Assembly: GCA_029378245.1 (NCBI GenBank)
Contig: JARKIF010000039.1
Coordinates: forward strand, 248,001-312,000
DNA: 64,000 nucleotides
From: Roridomyces roridus
Taxonomy: Eukaryota; Basidiomycota; Agaricomycetes; Agaricales; Mycenaceae
Direction: 5' to 3'
Shown here: positions 32,620 to 44,034 of the stretch, in pieces
How the letters are laid out: every line of letters starts with the position of its first letter
Numbering within the stretch: the first letter of the stretch is position 1
Position numbers and translations under genes: made by a program
Notes under the pieces: model-generated
The model's input: only the letters and a program-made list of their open reading frames with translations
Databases searched by the model: none
What the model was told of the DNA's origin: nothing

Positions 32620-32790
32620 GTTAGGCTAGCAGGTTAGGTTCGGTTCGGTTAGGCTAGGTTAGGAGGGTTAGGAGGGTTCGGTTAGGCTAGGTTTGGACCC
32701 CAGGAACAGTGTAAAAAAAGGGTTAGCAGGTTAGGTTCGGTTTGGTTAGGTTTGGGTTTGTTTGGTTCGGCTTGGTTCGGTTAGGTAATA
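32620..32790 (+). repeat. Degenerate GGTTAGG/GGTTCGG array
   Basis: Irregular repetition of ggttaggttcggttaggcta and variants, interrupted by a unique segment at 32693-32722. Related to, but not, the TTAGGG telomere repeat. Mirrored at 35154-35324. Confidence 0.8.
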
Positions 32791-33703
32791 CACCCAAAAA
32801 AACACATATTCAGCAGGGAATGACATCCGCCTGAACCTGGGTCAGCTTGCCTGGCCCAGGTTCCGCTGTAATTTGCCTGGGTTAGGTCAAGGGGTACCCT
32901 TGACCTAACCTGGGCAAAGAAACTGGTGGGTAGTGGTGGCATCATATCTGCTGCTTATACATTCTCAGTTGCTGTAGTGGTATTGTCCTGTGGATTTAAT
33001 TGATGGGCCTTTCGGAAGGCTCTGGGTTCGGTTTTGGCTGGTTGCATTCTATTTTACGGCTGCATGCTAAATCCTGTTCCCTGCCACATTGCATTGTCCC
33101 GCCAACCTACAGTACTGTGTCAGAAAGGGCACATTGGTTTGCGCCCCATTGTAGTTGCAGGGCACATTCCATTGCTGTTACCGTCCCTACATACAGATCT
33201 GTCGTCACCCTGTCTCTACACAGACTACACTGAATCTCATCCACTTGCGAGCCCGGATTCTGGAAGGATCGGTGGTGGTAATTGAGTACGATAAGGTCCG
33301 TTTTCAGGCTTTGGTGATCGATAGCTGCAAAACTGGGTCAAGTACCACCAAGATGATGTAGGAAGATCGAACCAGCGAAGGGATGGAATATAAGCGCTTT
33401 ATCGCTCTCGAACACGGCGAGTATGTCCTTCGCAGCTGGAGACTTGACGACATCGTTCCCATCGAAGCCCAGGAATGCGGCGTGCCGGGAGACTCTGCAA
33501 AAGAGTTTGGGTCCCATCCCTGGTCACAAACAAGGGACTTACGTGGTGCGGTTCGTCTGATCTACGCCCACGTACTCGCCGGGGTCGGCTACTGACATTC
33601 CGCCTTCCAGGTGTTTCGTTGCGTGCCTGGTCTGCTGCTCGCCGCACCACTCACGGCGTACCTTCACCACCGGAAGGCTTCTCCGAAGTCGCATGGGCGA
33701 ACC

Positions 33704-34561
33704 TCATATTTGGTTCGAAGGCTTGCTCGGTGCGTAAGATTTTGTGCATCTGAATCGGCGTTCCTGACATATATTCAGGAATGCGGCCGTGCATATGTTG
33801 GAATTCCAGAGTGTTTCCCTCTTCGAATCCAATGCTGTTCCGTAAGCTCGTTTGGATTTGGCACACTCGCCCACTAGCTGAAATCTCCCCAAGAATATAT
33901 GCCGCACGCAAGTCACCTCATACGTCGATGATCGCGCAGCAACTGTTTTGGCGTGCTTACCCGTCTCTCCAGCGGCCAGACAACCCAGAATCGTGTCCGT
34001 TGGACCTTCGTTTTGGCGCTGCGGGACAAGTTCTGCTTTGATGCCCTTGATCTTAGACGGTGGGTCCCCAGACCGAACACGAAGACGAGCACGAGCACGC
34101 CACCCGCCGGTTCGCAGTACATCCCAGCCGAGGCAGCGATAGCGTTGAGGGCCGAGTGTGAGGAACGCAAGCTGGAGGAATCGTTCTTTCAGGTACGTCT
34201 GCCAATTCCATCTTGAACTCGGGCTCACCGTTTTGAAAGGAGTGTCAGCGTCGCCAGACAAAGATCGTTGCATTGACGGAGGTATGCTCGAACACTCATT
34301 CCAGGCGGCGCGTGAAACATGTGCATACAGAAGCACGTCGAGTTGATGGGCTGGAAGCGCAAATTCGACTCGATCTCCGTAGATCAGACGAACCGCACCA
34401 CGTAAGTCCCTTGTTTGTGACCAGGGATGGGACCCAAACTCTTTTGCAGAGTCTCCCGGCACGCCGCATTCCTGGGCTTCGATGGGAACGATGTCGTCAA
34501 GTCTCCAGCTGCGAAGGACATACTCGCCGTGTTCGAGAGCGATAAAGCGCTTATATTCCAT
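33704..34561 (-). CDS. Unrecognised gene across the palindrome spacer
   Basis: ATG at 34561 (MEYKRFIALEHGEYVLRSWR, LDDIVPIEAQECGVPGDSAK). The 5' 180 bp are in the right arm and so are repeated at 33384-33565, where the copy runs into unrelated sequence and stops. The rest lies in the unique spacer. The uninterrupted 285-codon frame may include unspliced introns, and the real exon chain is unclear. No domain recognised. Confidence 0.4.
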   Translation of the reverse strand: MEYKRFIALEHGEYVLRSWRLDDIVPIEAQECGVPGDSAKEFGSHPWSQTRDLRGAVRLIYGDRVEFALPAHQLDVLLYAHVSRAAWNECSSIPPSMQRSLSGDADTPFKTVSPSSRWNWQTYLKERFLQLAFLTLGPQRYRCLGWDVLRTGGWRARARLRVRSGDPPSKIKGIKAELVPQRQNEGPTDTILGCLAAGETGKHAKTVAARSSTYEVTCVRHIFLGRFQLVGECAKSKRAYGTALDSKRETLWNSNICTAAFLNICQERRFRCTKSYAPSKPSNQI

Positions 34562-34738
34562 CCCTTCGCTGGTTCGATCTTCCTACATCATCTTGGTGGT
34601 ACTTGACCCAGTTTTGCAGCTATCGATCACCAAAGCCTGAAAACGGACCTTATCGTACTCAATTACCACCACCGATCCTTCCAGAATCCGGGCTCGCAAG
34701 TGGATGAGATTCAGTGTAGTCTGTGTAGAGACAGGGTG

Positions 34739-35609
34739 ACGACAGATCTGTATGTAGGGACGGTAACAGCAATGGAATGTGCCCTGCAACTACAATGGGG
34801 CGCAAACCAATGTGCCCTTTCTGACACAGTACTGTAGGTTGGCGGGACAATGCAATGTGGCAGGGAACAGGATTTAGCATGCAGCCGTAAAATAGAATGC
34901 AACCAGCCAAAACCGAACCCAGAGCCTTCCGAAAGGCCCATCAATTAAATCCACAGGACAATACCACTACAGCAACTGAGAATGTATAAGCAGCAGATAT
35001 GATGCCACCACTACCCACCAGTTTCTTTGCCCAGGTTAGGTCAAGGGTACCCCTTGACCTAACCCAGGCAAATTACAGCGGAACCTGGGCCAGGCAAGCT
35101 GACCCAGGTTCAGGCGGATGTCATTCCCTGCTGAATATGTGTTTTTTTGGGTGTATTACCTAACCGAACCAAGCCGAACCAAACAAACCCAAACCTAACC
35201 AAACCGAACCTAACCTGCTAACCCTTTTTTTACACTGTTCCTGGGGTCCAAACCTAGCCTAACCGAACCCTCCTAACCCTCCTAACCTAGCCTAACCGAA
35301 CCGAACCTAACCTGCTAGCCTAACCACCAATTCACGGCTGAATCTCAGTATGGTTTGGTACAATGATGCTACCAGCCCTACAATGCTGGTTTGGCTCAAC
35401 TGGATGCTTGTGGTTTACATTGTGATCACAAGATTCAGGAGGTTTTTGGTTCGATCCCCGCCTCTGCCATTTCCTATTCTTTTCCAAATTCACTCTTCCC
35501 TGCCACATTGCATTGTGCACTCAAGCCACAGTACTGTGTCCGAAAGGGCACAATGGTTTGCGCCCCACTGTAGCCGGGGGGCACATTGCATTGTCCCTAC
35601 GTCTCTTAG
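34739..35609. mobile_element. Foldback/MITE-like element (right arm copy)
   Basis: Mirror image of 32335-33205, including both tRNA-like units, the GGTTAGG array (35154-35324) and the central hairpin (35029-35067). Confidence 0.65.
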
Positions 35610-35958
35610 TGGATCTGTTTGTGCGACATTGCGAAACCTGGTCAGTGGTTTGCTGCCAGTGGGCACCAATAACTTGCTCATAATTATCGGCAGGCATCGT
35701 AGTCAATGGGTGGAGTGTTGTTTGCGAAAGTGCACCGTCGATGAACGAATGAGTCCAGGGGACTTGAAGAGGCATCATCGGAACTGGTGAGTTTCCGAAC
35801 TGAATGGGCACATATAACTCACCAAACGTCCCAGCCATGCCCTCTACCGTATAGCAGAAGGACATCATCATTCGCAGTACCATAGAGTAGATTGACGCGG
35901 AGTAGATATTTACTATACGCGTGCCATGTGATCTTGCACTCCTTTGTCTTCACCCGTC

Positions 35959-36832
35959 ATGTCGACGGGACTATCTAACAAGCAGATTTTGGAGCAGACC
36001 ACCAAGTTCGCTGGCGAACTTTTCAAACATCGCACCCAGAACCGCCCTCATCTGGAGAGCCCCATCGACTTGGCTCGAGTGGTTGCTCAGCTGGTGTGGC
36101 CGAAGTCGAGGCAAGGCTCGTATGACGCGGAGAATTGGCCTTACTTTGGCAAGCTTCACCTGCAAGCCGCCGTCAATGGCGTCCTTCGCGACCACTACGC
36201 GGGTTTCGCCTGTCTTCCCTGCATGGCGCTCAAAGTGCGTGGGCCATTTTGAGACCCATTCAAACGAATACTTACAAGCTGGTTTCCGCAGCTCATCGCA
36301 GATGCCATGTGTGACACTCTCGCAACCTCGTTCTACACCGTGGCGTGCGGCCTAGAAATGCAAGAGCCCTTCAACAGGCACGAAACATTTTTTGTTGCAA
36401 TATATCATCTTTATAAACGCCATTGGCTTCCCGGCGTGCAAACATGGGCCAGAGATAACCTCTCCGACCTCATCCTCGAGATATTCGGCAAGGTGATGGT
36501 ATTAATCAACCAGTATGTGCCCATAATCTTGCAGAGGTGTCCTTTGGCCTGATTTGACGTCTTTCTAGCGTACGGCCAGCAACCGGGATCTCTTGTGAGT
36601 CCTTCCGTCTGAAGTCTCTGCTGGAAACTTGACGCAGCCGTCAGACCCTTTCGTTCAAATGGCCGATTTCTACTGGGACGAGGACGAGACAACGGAGACG
36701 CCTGGCCCATCCGAGGACCGACTTGTTCGTTCATCGTTGGCCCTGCACAAGAACGATCTAACTGTGTTCTCTACAGGTTGCTCATGTGTAATGTCCGTGC
36801 CGGAGGGTAAGGACAAAGGGGCCGGAACCTGA
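35959..36832 (+). CDS. Partner gene of the RNase III-like gene (right arm)
   Basis: ATG at 35959; exons 35959-36234, 36292-36512, 36569-36594 and 36645-36832 join to exactly 237 codons. Product: MSTGLSNKQILEQTTKFAGE, ENWPYFGKLHLQAAVNGVLR, LIADAMCDTLATSFYTVACG, RHETFFVAIYHLYKRHWLPG, then an acidic end (FYWDEDETTETPGPSED). The last ~16 codons and stop come from the inserted LTR, so the native C-terminus differed. A diverged homologue lies at 46519-47304, and both sit convergent to an RNase III-like gene. It may itself be a catalytically dead relative of the RNase III fold (FGKLHLQAAV in place of LGDAVL), but this is speculative. Confidence 0.6.
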
Positions 36833-37462
36833 GGTCAGAGGTCGGAGGGTCGGAGGTCGGAGGACCGTGGGATGATGACCGAAGGTGATCCGGATGAGGT
36901 GAACGCTACTCGGAGGGAGAGCGCACCAACCACTTGACTTCCGAGAGAGGATTACTCGGAGACTAGATGGCACAGAGGAGTTGTGGAGGCAACACACGTT
37001 AATTAACTACTGACGTACATCACAATCGTATGTCCTATTTATACTAAGTAAGTATGACACGACCTAATGGAGTCAGAAGTATGAAAGACAATAAGCTCTA
37101 TACTACAACAATAAGAGAGAAGAAGATAAAGATAATCACAATAAGGGAAACGCTCAGAAGAACTTCATTGCGTGAAAACCCTATAGGATTGTGCAATACG
37201 AACAGATCGGATGCATCAAGGTCGGAATGTCCGGATCAGTCGGAAATGATCCGAACCGGAGGAGTCGGAAGGTCCAAGGGAGAGTCGGGAGAGTTGGACA
37301 TGCATGGATATAACAACGTAAGATTGTGCAATATGACGTGATCGAATGCATCTTGGATGGAAGAGGCCGGAAGGTCGGAGGGACCGGAGGGCCCAGAGGG
37401 ATCGGAGGGCCCGGAGGGATCGGAGGGCCTCGGATCGAAGTCGGGATGACATGGATATAACA
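36787..37462 (-). mobile_element. Solo LTR (right arm copy)
   Basis: Mirror of 30482-31157, with its 5-bp flanks at 36782-36786 and 37463-37467. The ggaccggagggcccagaggg-type repeat run is at 37375-37440. Confidence 0.85.
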
Positions 37463-37671
37463 TCATGTCCCTCGACAATTGCAGGAGGAGGAGGGCCGTG
37501 GTCTGTAGGCGGTGGAGGTTTTCATAATAATATTATCTTACATATGCTGGAAATGGAAAAATCGATTTGTCTACGGCGCCACATTTTCCTTCCCTTGAGC
37601 AGGAACGGACTGAGCCACCTTGGGCGTGTTCTTGCTACCAGTCAGTCCATTCGCTAATCTGCGGCACTGCA

Positions 37672-38532
37672 TCAGTATGTGTGTTGAGAATCTCTGGAAC
37701 TGGCTACGTACGCCGGACAAGGCTCTGCAACTGCAGGGGCAGGGGCAGGCAACACCGAGTCCAGAAAAGCAAGCACGAAATCGAGGTCTGCACGCGCGTG
37801 CGGAAGTGTCGTAAATTCGAGCCCAACGTCAAGAGAGGCGGGAGTAGATGCAGGGAAAGAGTATGGAGCTGTGGAAGAGTAGGTAGTGGAGGCGTTGGAT
37901 CCATGGTCAACTCTCCGACGCTTGGACACCCGCGGCTCGATGGTGGAGAGGTCCGGCATCTTGCGCTTGTTGTTGTCCAGCGCAGCCTGAGCAACGAGGA
38001 TGAGCGGTTGAAATGCCGTGGTCACCCAGTCTTGCAGGACGGTGTACGGACGATCTTGGAGCAGGGCCCCGAGGACGGTCTCGAACGCGTCGCCCGCAGT
38101 CTTGTCTGGGCTGGTGGCATCGAGCATGCCCAGAGCGTCCATATACTCGCCAAGCACATCATTGGTAGCCAAGGCTCGCGCGATGATCTACAAAGGCTAA
38201 GAACAATTTTTGTGGCGCGAAAGATGCAGCCATACTCTATGAATGTCCACCCGTTCCGGGATTACGGTCCGAATACTTGTCTCGATGAGGCCATAGAACG
38301 ACCGATCTCCGTCAAACTCGAAGCCCCCGCGAACCACATGGGAGTGCGAGACGGTCGCGAGACGCAGATGTCGATTCAGGAAAACCGGGAACGGCGTCGC
38401 TGCTCTGGGGTGCTGGGCGAGCCACCGTTGAGCGTGGCCGGAGGCATATAAGAGCGCTGCCTTCTCCTGCGGCCTATCAGGATCTCCGGGCGGTACAAAA
38501 AATGCACGCCGAGTGTGTAGGAGGAGGTGCAT
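37672..38532 (-). CDS. RNase III-like protein
   Basis: ATG at 38532; exons 38236-38532 and 37672-38187 join to 271 codons (270 aa), separated by a 48-nt intron. FEFDGDRSFYGLIETSIR fits the RNase III signature region around the catalytic Asp (family LEFLGDAVL). ARALATNDVLGEYMDALGML and KTAGDAFETVLGALLQD fit the second acidic pair (family LADVFEALIGA), with Asp and Glu in place. The C-terminal third is low complexity with a nuclear-type basic patch (SKRRRVDHG); no double-stranded RNA-binding domain is seen. Such enzymes cut double-stranded RNA. The paralogue at 47711-48969 shares TNDVLG/TNAVIG and FETLLGALVADRG. Exon 1 crosses the palindrome border, so only this copy is complete. Confidence 0.65.
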
Positions 38533-40404
38533 GAATAGAGTGGGGTGTGGGGTGTGGGGTGTCTTGAGGTGGATGACCTGAGCAGTTTTGATGGAGAGAG
38601 AGAGCGCGCTGGGGGGCTGGTAGTATCGGTAGTAAAGACCGTACGTGCAGGTTTCGCCAGGTGTAACTTGAAGAACGGAAACTTGTGCTTTTGATGGGAC
38701 CCGATTCGGACTACAGTTTGACTCTTGAGTTTTGCCTTCTCACAAACTTGCTGGAGTACGCGAATTCTGTTGACTTTCCAGGAACTTCAAGGACAAATTT
38801 CTTCTCTGGCAGCGCAACTGGAAGCTCCTTGTGGGTTACTATCTGGAATCAAGTCATATCTGGCTCACGATTCATCTCCTTCAAAGTCCATGCTGCCCTC
38901 CAGAGTTCGCAGTGAGTTTGGGAGCTGGGAGTGAGTGTAAGTAAGTAAGATGGCAGAACCGACACCAAGCACTGCATCTTCGCTGCATGGGGCTAGCTGT
39001 GTTATCCCACGAAGACTGTGTCTGGGCCCGGCTACTCGGCGACAGCCTTTCTTTTCGTTCCTCCCACATAAAAGTCGGCATCTCTGTGGTCGTTCTGAAA
39101 TCCTCCGGAAAGCAGGTGGTCCATCTCACTCCAAAGCCAACCGGCAGGGTCGGGCTTGTAGATTACATGTGGGAGCACACCTCCACCACTCACCACCATT
39201 TTTTCGCCAAGAATCCACCTCAAGCGCATTCAAGGACCTCTACGAAGCCACGTTCACCTCACTGCAATCCCAACTCACTGCAGGCGACTTTACTACCTGT
39301 CCCCTGCACGGTATCCGCATCCAGCTTCTCTTAAACGACGACAACACTACCCAACAGTCAGGATGAACGCTGGCTGGCTCTTTGACTCGACAATCGGACC
39401 TAACTGGTGAATTCGAATTAAAAACCTCTCTCAGTTTGTATGGTGGGCAAATTACCAGTAGTAGTAGCCACGGCCACACTAGGTTCGTCTCATTTGGCTC
39501 CGCGCCTCATTTCTTAATGGTGTAGTCCTCAGCACGTAGCATGAACTTTGCTAAGATTGACAATCGGACCCTGACGCGGCGAGTCTCATGTGCCATGCAT
39601 CGCCAATGGACTGACGTCTGGCTACAGTCATCCCGGTTCCGATCGTTTTCTCAGCTCGGCACTCAGCCTGCTTACATCGTCGGTCGTTGCGTTGTTCGGT
39701 TATATACAATACAGGGCCCTTTGCAAAGTAACCGGGGGAACGATACAGTCACTGTGGGTCCTTGCATTTCGACATTTTGTCCCTTCCAATTGATCAGCAT
39801 CCAGATTGAGCTCAAGAAATCCAATATCGACGCATACCTTCTGACTCTGAGTCTCTGACCAGCATCCCGACCGACGTCCATACCATCGAGGACGACGACG
39901 ACGCGCCAAGGGATCAAGAGGAGCCCAATCTGTCTGAATGCGTACATGGAGTGGAATCTGCACTTTGAGGATGCCAAGTAGCATATGGCGGCGGTACTGG
40001 TGCCACTAGGGGCGACGCCGTGCTGGGAAAGCACAATATCGACGCGTTGGTGATGCCGGAGAACTCGTTTGTGGAGTTGTTTAGCTGGATGAAGGTGCGT
40101 TGTTCGTCTCATCCTGAATTCTTCCCTCTACCGACCTTTGGAACAGCTTTCAGTCTGGATACTACACCTACGTAGCCATACGCGGGAGGCTCTTACCAGG
40201 TTGGCGTAGGTTACTGGAATAGGTTCGGGTGGTCACCCGTTCGTGGCCTTTGTGAGAAGGGTTCCACATTTTGGTCCGGGTTCTTGTAACGGAAAGTGGA
40301 TAGCCTACTTGGGCGCTGGAATGTCATTTTTCTTCGACTCTACTCGTTTCGTGGCAATCAAGCGATGGAATTGAAAGGCCTATCTAAGTACATGAGTGCA
40401 GAAT
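38533..40404. other. Region without recognised genes
   Basis: A (gtggggt)n run lies at 38541-38562 near the RNase III-like promoter. Several open frames on both strands (38950-39366 +, 39672-40112 -) and a stretch near 40021-40095 (GKHNIDALVMPENSFVELFS) hint at a decayed or unrecognised multi-exon gene, but no domain or consistent exon chain could be established. Confidence 0.35.
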
Positions 40405-40858
40405 TTTCGCGCGCTTGGTCGACTCTTGCGAGTCTCAAGCCCGGGGCCCACGACAAGGGAGCGCGAAGGGGTGCTAGCCCATCCCCCGGGAAAACTATGT
40501 ACTGACTACCACGGGCTGGAAGGAAACGATGAGCAAAGGCACAACGAGGAAGAGAGCAGTGCGCACCGTGAAGGGATTGTTCCCTCGCCCCACCGAGCTC
40601 GCCGGATCTGGGAAGTGGGCTTGGGGGTTGTGGATGTACCGCAGTGGAGTCCACCTGGGAGCTGGTGCAATGCTTCGGCACAGATATGCACCTGTCGGAA
40701 GCTCTCCCAGAGTGATAACTGCACCACGTCCAGCCACCCCACAGGTACGACCAGCGTACCCCAGACCATTGAGGACGGCTCACGAATCGAGGACAGCGGC
40801 GAGAGTCAGAAGCATGAGGGTTGAGTGTCAGCCGCCCAGAGGCTGGGCTTTTATACGC
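40405..40858 (-). CDS. Small TATA-driven family gene, copy 1
   Basis: Minus strand. TATA box cgtataaaag (40849-40857), conserved leader gcccagcctctgggcggctg, then a region with related coding in two frames (WESFRQVHICAEALHQLPGG; ALFLVVPLLIVSF at the end, a likely membrane segment). The conserved 3' block gtagtcagtacatag ... ttcccgggggatgggctagc reaches 40405. The same promoter and 3' block frame copies at 45375-45926 (-) and 51190-52040 (+). The coding frame of this copy seems disturbed, so it may be a pseudogene. Function unknown. Confidence 0.45.
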
Positions 40859-41239
40859 GCAGCAAATATTTTGTTTACTCGGAGATTGACTCGGGAACGC
40901 GGCAGTGCCACTGCAAGAATGGAGAGATCGAGGGACCGGAGGAGCAGCCGGGACCGTTGTAGATGACGACGAGCGCGATTCGCACTCCGAGCTCTCCGTG
41001 TGGAACGTGGACGTGGTGGTGGTTGTGATCAAAAGAGGTCGGGACGGCGGCCATCAATGACGCGTACCTTCTCGAGATTTCCCGCTTGTTCATGTCGTGG
41101 ACTGCGCAAGTATAATAGCGCTACAGGCAGACAATAGAGCCTTATAATCCTCACAGAATCCTGTTAAATATCCAAGAAATTCAAAGTTCCATTCACCAAG
41201 CAATACAGACCCGAATCGCCAAGACACGTCCGAAACAAC

Positions 41240-44034
41240 TCAAGTCAACCCGTCCAGCTTCTGCTTTATTTCCGACAACCTCTCTATCTGCATCTTCAAC
41301 GACCTCCGCTGCGCACACACCACAGGATCTTCCGCCATCAGCTCCTGCATCTTGACGCCCACATCCGATCCACTAAGCAACTGCTCAAACAACATGGGTT
41401 GCAGCCGCTCAGCCATGCGTTGATTGAATTCGTGCTCGATGAGAAGCGGGACGTAGTCGATTATACGCTGTCAATATATCAGTTGGATGAACCTTCATGG
41501 AAAGAATAAACTCACTTGGTACGCGATCTGCCAGTACGCCCGAGTTTTCGCCATGAGGTGGAGCTCGTCTGAGAAAGCCACACCCTCGATTTCAATATAG
41601 CGCACGGGAGATGGGGAAGGGGATCGAGGACGACCCGGCGATCCAAACACCGACGGCAAATAATGCCCTGAATGGCGATGGACACTGTTGTACCGCCCAA
41701 GCCAAGCGTGGGTCTCAGTCTGCAAATGATCCGTGTTCTGTGTAAGGAGCGGTACCCTCTCGGACCAGCATTTTCTCGAGGGTCTTCAAGGCCTCGACTC
41801 GGCAGCGGTCGAGTTCCGCGCAGGTAAGTTCTCTATACACGCAATTGAGCAACAACAAGTGGAGATGAAGTAGAAGACGCACCGAATGTAATCTTTCAGT
41901 TGCGTAAATTGGGCAAAATATTTGTCCATGAGCGTATCCGAAAGAAAATCCGAAGCACTTTTGACGACAGCTTGGAAGCACGCCAAGGACGGATTCCTCC
42001 ATTGGCCAGTGAACCGCGAAACGAGGCTCTTCATCGCGTCAAATGGGACATGGCTCGGCAACTCCCAGGTAATGGAGCTGTCTGACATTGAGAACACTAT
42101 TATCAAGAGGAAAAACAAGCCAACATACCCTGTAATCACCTGCCGCACATCCACCAAGTCCAACGGGCCGACCGGCTCGACACCGTCTCTCGTCTCGACA
42201 ACGTCCAGATTCGGATTTCGATAGTTGACATGACCTGAGAACGGCCGGAAATCGGGAACAGTGCTCTTGATGTCGGCTTGGAATCGAGCATAATGCTGTC
42301 GGTTCGTCTGAACAAAAGCCTTGTGGTCTTCCGTGTCCCCAAATACCGCGGCACGAAAAGCCCTGCAGAATTCCGTCACCATGAGAAGAACTGCTGCCGC
42401 GGGCTCGCTGTCGCTGACGGGCGGTGACGGAAGACGATTCAGGTCGTCGCTGCATTTCTCGAGCAGCCCCGTGACCTGGCGTCGGAGTCCAGGAAGGCTA
42501 GTCAAAAAATCAGTTGGAGTCGAATTTCACGCAAAGAGAACTGTACCTGTCCTCCATATGACTGACGAGCAGCCTGCTCAAGCACGCCGAAAGGTTCGGT
42601 ACCCCAAACCGACTGCGATCTGTAATATCTCGCCAAGGCTGCGTGGAGTTAAAATACTCCGTGGCACGCCGCTCGGACTCGGTCTTGGTGATGGCTTGCG
42701 CACGCTCTGCGTCATCTGGAAGACGGACACAATAATATCCGTGCTTGAGCTCGAACCGACGGCCCTCCAACACGTCCGTCCACGTTTGCCGCGATCCTGT
42801 CGCCCCAGGTCCCAATAGATCCGGTTTGGTGAGCACGGCTAATCATTGGGTCTGAAAAAGGCGTCTCGTCATGGCTGTAGAACACGTACCAATAGTGCGC
42901 ACTCCATCACGATCGGCCTCCTTGGCAAGCCGAGCGGCTTCCTGGTTCTGTAAATCATCTGAATACTTGTCAGAATTACAGACAAAACGAGTGCGGAAAA
43001 AACTTGCCGCTCATTGGGATCGTAACGAGAATGAGTGTCTTCCTGGCGTTGATGCGTGAAACAGTCAGATCGCGAACGACTCTAATTGCTTCTGGGGCGT
43101 CGTTTTGAATGAGTCCGGGGAGGTCGACAAACCCAAGGTCTGGATTCGTTAGCGCAGTGAACGGGCAGGAAGAATGGGAATGTTTCTTACCAGTGAGTGT
43201 AGAATCCCGCAACTCTACCAAAACCGCGTTTTTGGAAAACGATAGGCGTCGGTCATCCGCCGGTGGGTTTTTCAGCTGGTCCTCCGTCTTGGTGTAAAAG
43301 TTTTGATATTGAATGTGAGGATGCAGGATCGCTGCTTGGGCGCGACGGAGCCACAGCTCAACGGCGGTTTTATCTGTAAGGATCGATCCAAACGCATGGG
43401 TCTCGGGTGTAGCGTATTTGCTGCCGTCTTGTTTGTAATCGAATCGCAGGGAGATTTGACAGGACCAGGAGTCGCTCTCGCCCGACATTGTGCACTCCAT
43501 AGGACATCTGGGATATTTGGGTCAATGAACGATAGACTCTGTGAAACCACCCTACCTCGTGCACGTCCCACTGTCGCGAGGTACGTTGATCTACAATAGG
43601 ATCAGGATGAAATCGACGAGTAGAAAGGCAATTTACACCAGATACAGCTTCTACAAGCGAACTCTTCCCAGCTACATCAGACGCGTCAAAATAGGTATCA
43701 AGAGGAGAGAAAAAGACGCACCAGATTGACCCCCGATGACTGTAATATTGGGCACATCCAGAAAGGCATTTGCTCTGCAAGGGAATGTCAGAGAGACGGC
43801 GACATGGCGAACTGGCATGAACCCGAGTGCTCGAAGATCTCTATAAAGAGCCATAAGCTCCCTACGACGGCGTGCATAGTCGCTGGAGGAGATGGCAGAG
43901 TTTTCTCGGGCATCTGGCGCATCCACAGGCTCGTCGTGGTCGGAATCGCTCGTACTGGGACGAGGAGTACCGCCGTCCCCATAACCATTGGTGGTGGTAC
44001 CACGGCGCGAGATGAGGCGACGCAGAGTGCTCAT
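41240..44034 (-). CDS. Dynamin-like large GTPase
   Basis: ATG at 44034 (MSTLRRLISRRG), stop at 41240, many short introns. G1 P-loop is TVIGGQSAGKSSLVEAVSG across an intron near 43720. Then come INVPRDSGTCTR and CPMECTMSG (switch I), GFVDLPGLIQND (G3, DxPG) and VLTKPDLLG (G4, TKxD). A middle/stalk region follows and a C-terminal GED-like helical end (LIEHEFNQRMAERLQPML ... IERLSEIKQKLDGLT). Members self-assemble on membranes and use GTP to deform or cut them; fungal relatives of this Mx/Vps1-like type are numerous. All G motifs are intact and splice phases checked around G1 and switch I agree. No membrane-binding PH domain is seen. It is the most conventional host-type gene in the window. Confidence 0.88.

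Larger units (their letters stand above)
32335..33205. mobile_element. Foldback/MITE-like element with ~115-bp TIRs (left arm)
   Basis: The left end (gtagggacaatgcaatgtgc ... caatgtggcaggga, 32345-32455) is the inverted counterpart of 33070-33196. The two differ at many sites, so it is old. Just inside each end lies a tRNA-like unit pointing inward or outward (32475-32575 on -, 32960-33045 on +). The centre holds GGTTAGG-type repeats (32620-32790) and a near-perfect hairpin, ggttaggtcaaggggtaccc with its complement, at 32877-32915. No coding capacity. Confidence 0.65.
29486..33565 (+). repeat. Left arm of a 4.08-kb near-perfect palindrome
   Basis: Every position p pairs with position 67944-p in the right arm (34379-38458) without any indel that I could find. 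Only a few substitutions were noticed, for example 29489 a versus g and changes that alter single codons in the RNase III-like gene. The arm starts at the base after the transposon end (29485) and stops at 33565. It contains a truncated RNase III-like gene, a solo LTR, the partner gene, a foldback element and the 5' part of an unrecognised gene. Confidence 0.95.
34379..38458 (-). repeat. Right arm of the 4.08-kb palindrome
   Basis: Reverse complement of 29486-33565. Beyond 38458 the sequence continues as the 5' end of the RNase III-like gene, so this side looks like the original, continuous locus. The spacer between arms is 33566-34378 (813 bp). Confidence 0.95.

Noticed and set aside
32620..32790. 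Interstitial telomere
   Set aside because: The repeat is GGTTAGG/GGTTCGG-type and irregular, not TTAGGG in tandem.
29486..38458. Palindrome as a plain assembly mirror artefact
   Set aside because: Not excluded, but the arms carry several private substitutions and the right arm continues into the rest of the RNase III-like gene, which a pure mirror would not.
40358..41032. 224-codon minus-strand frame as one protein
   Set aside because: It runs through the TATA box and leader shared by the small gene family; the shared structure, not the long frame, marks the gene.
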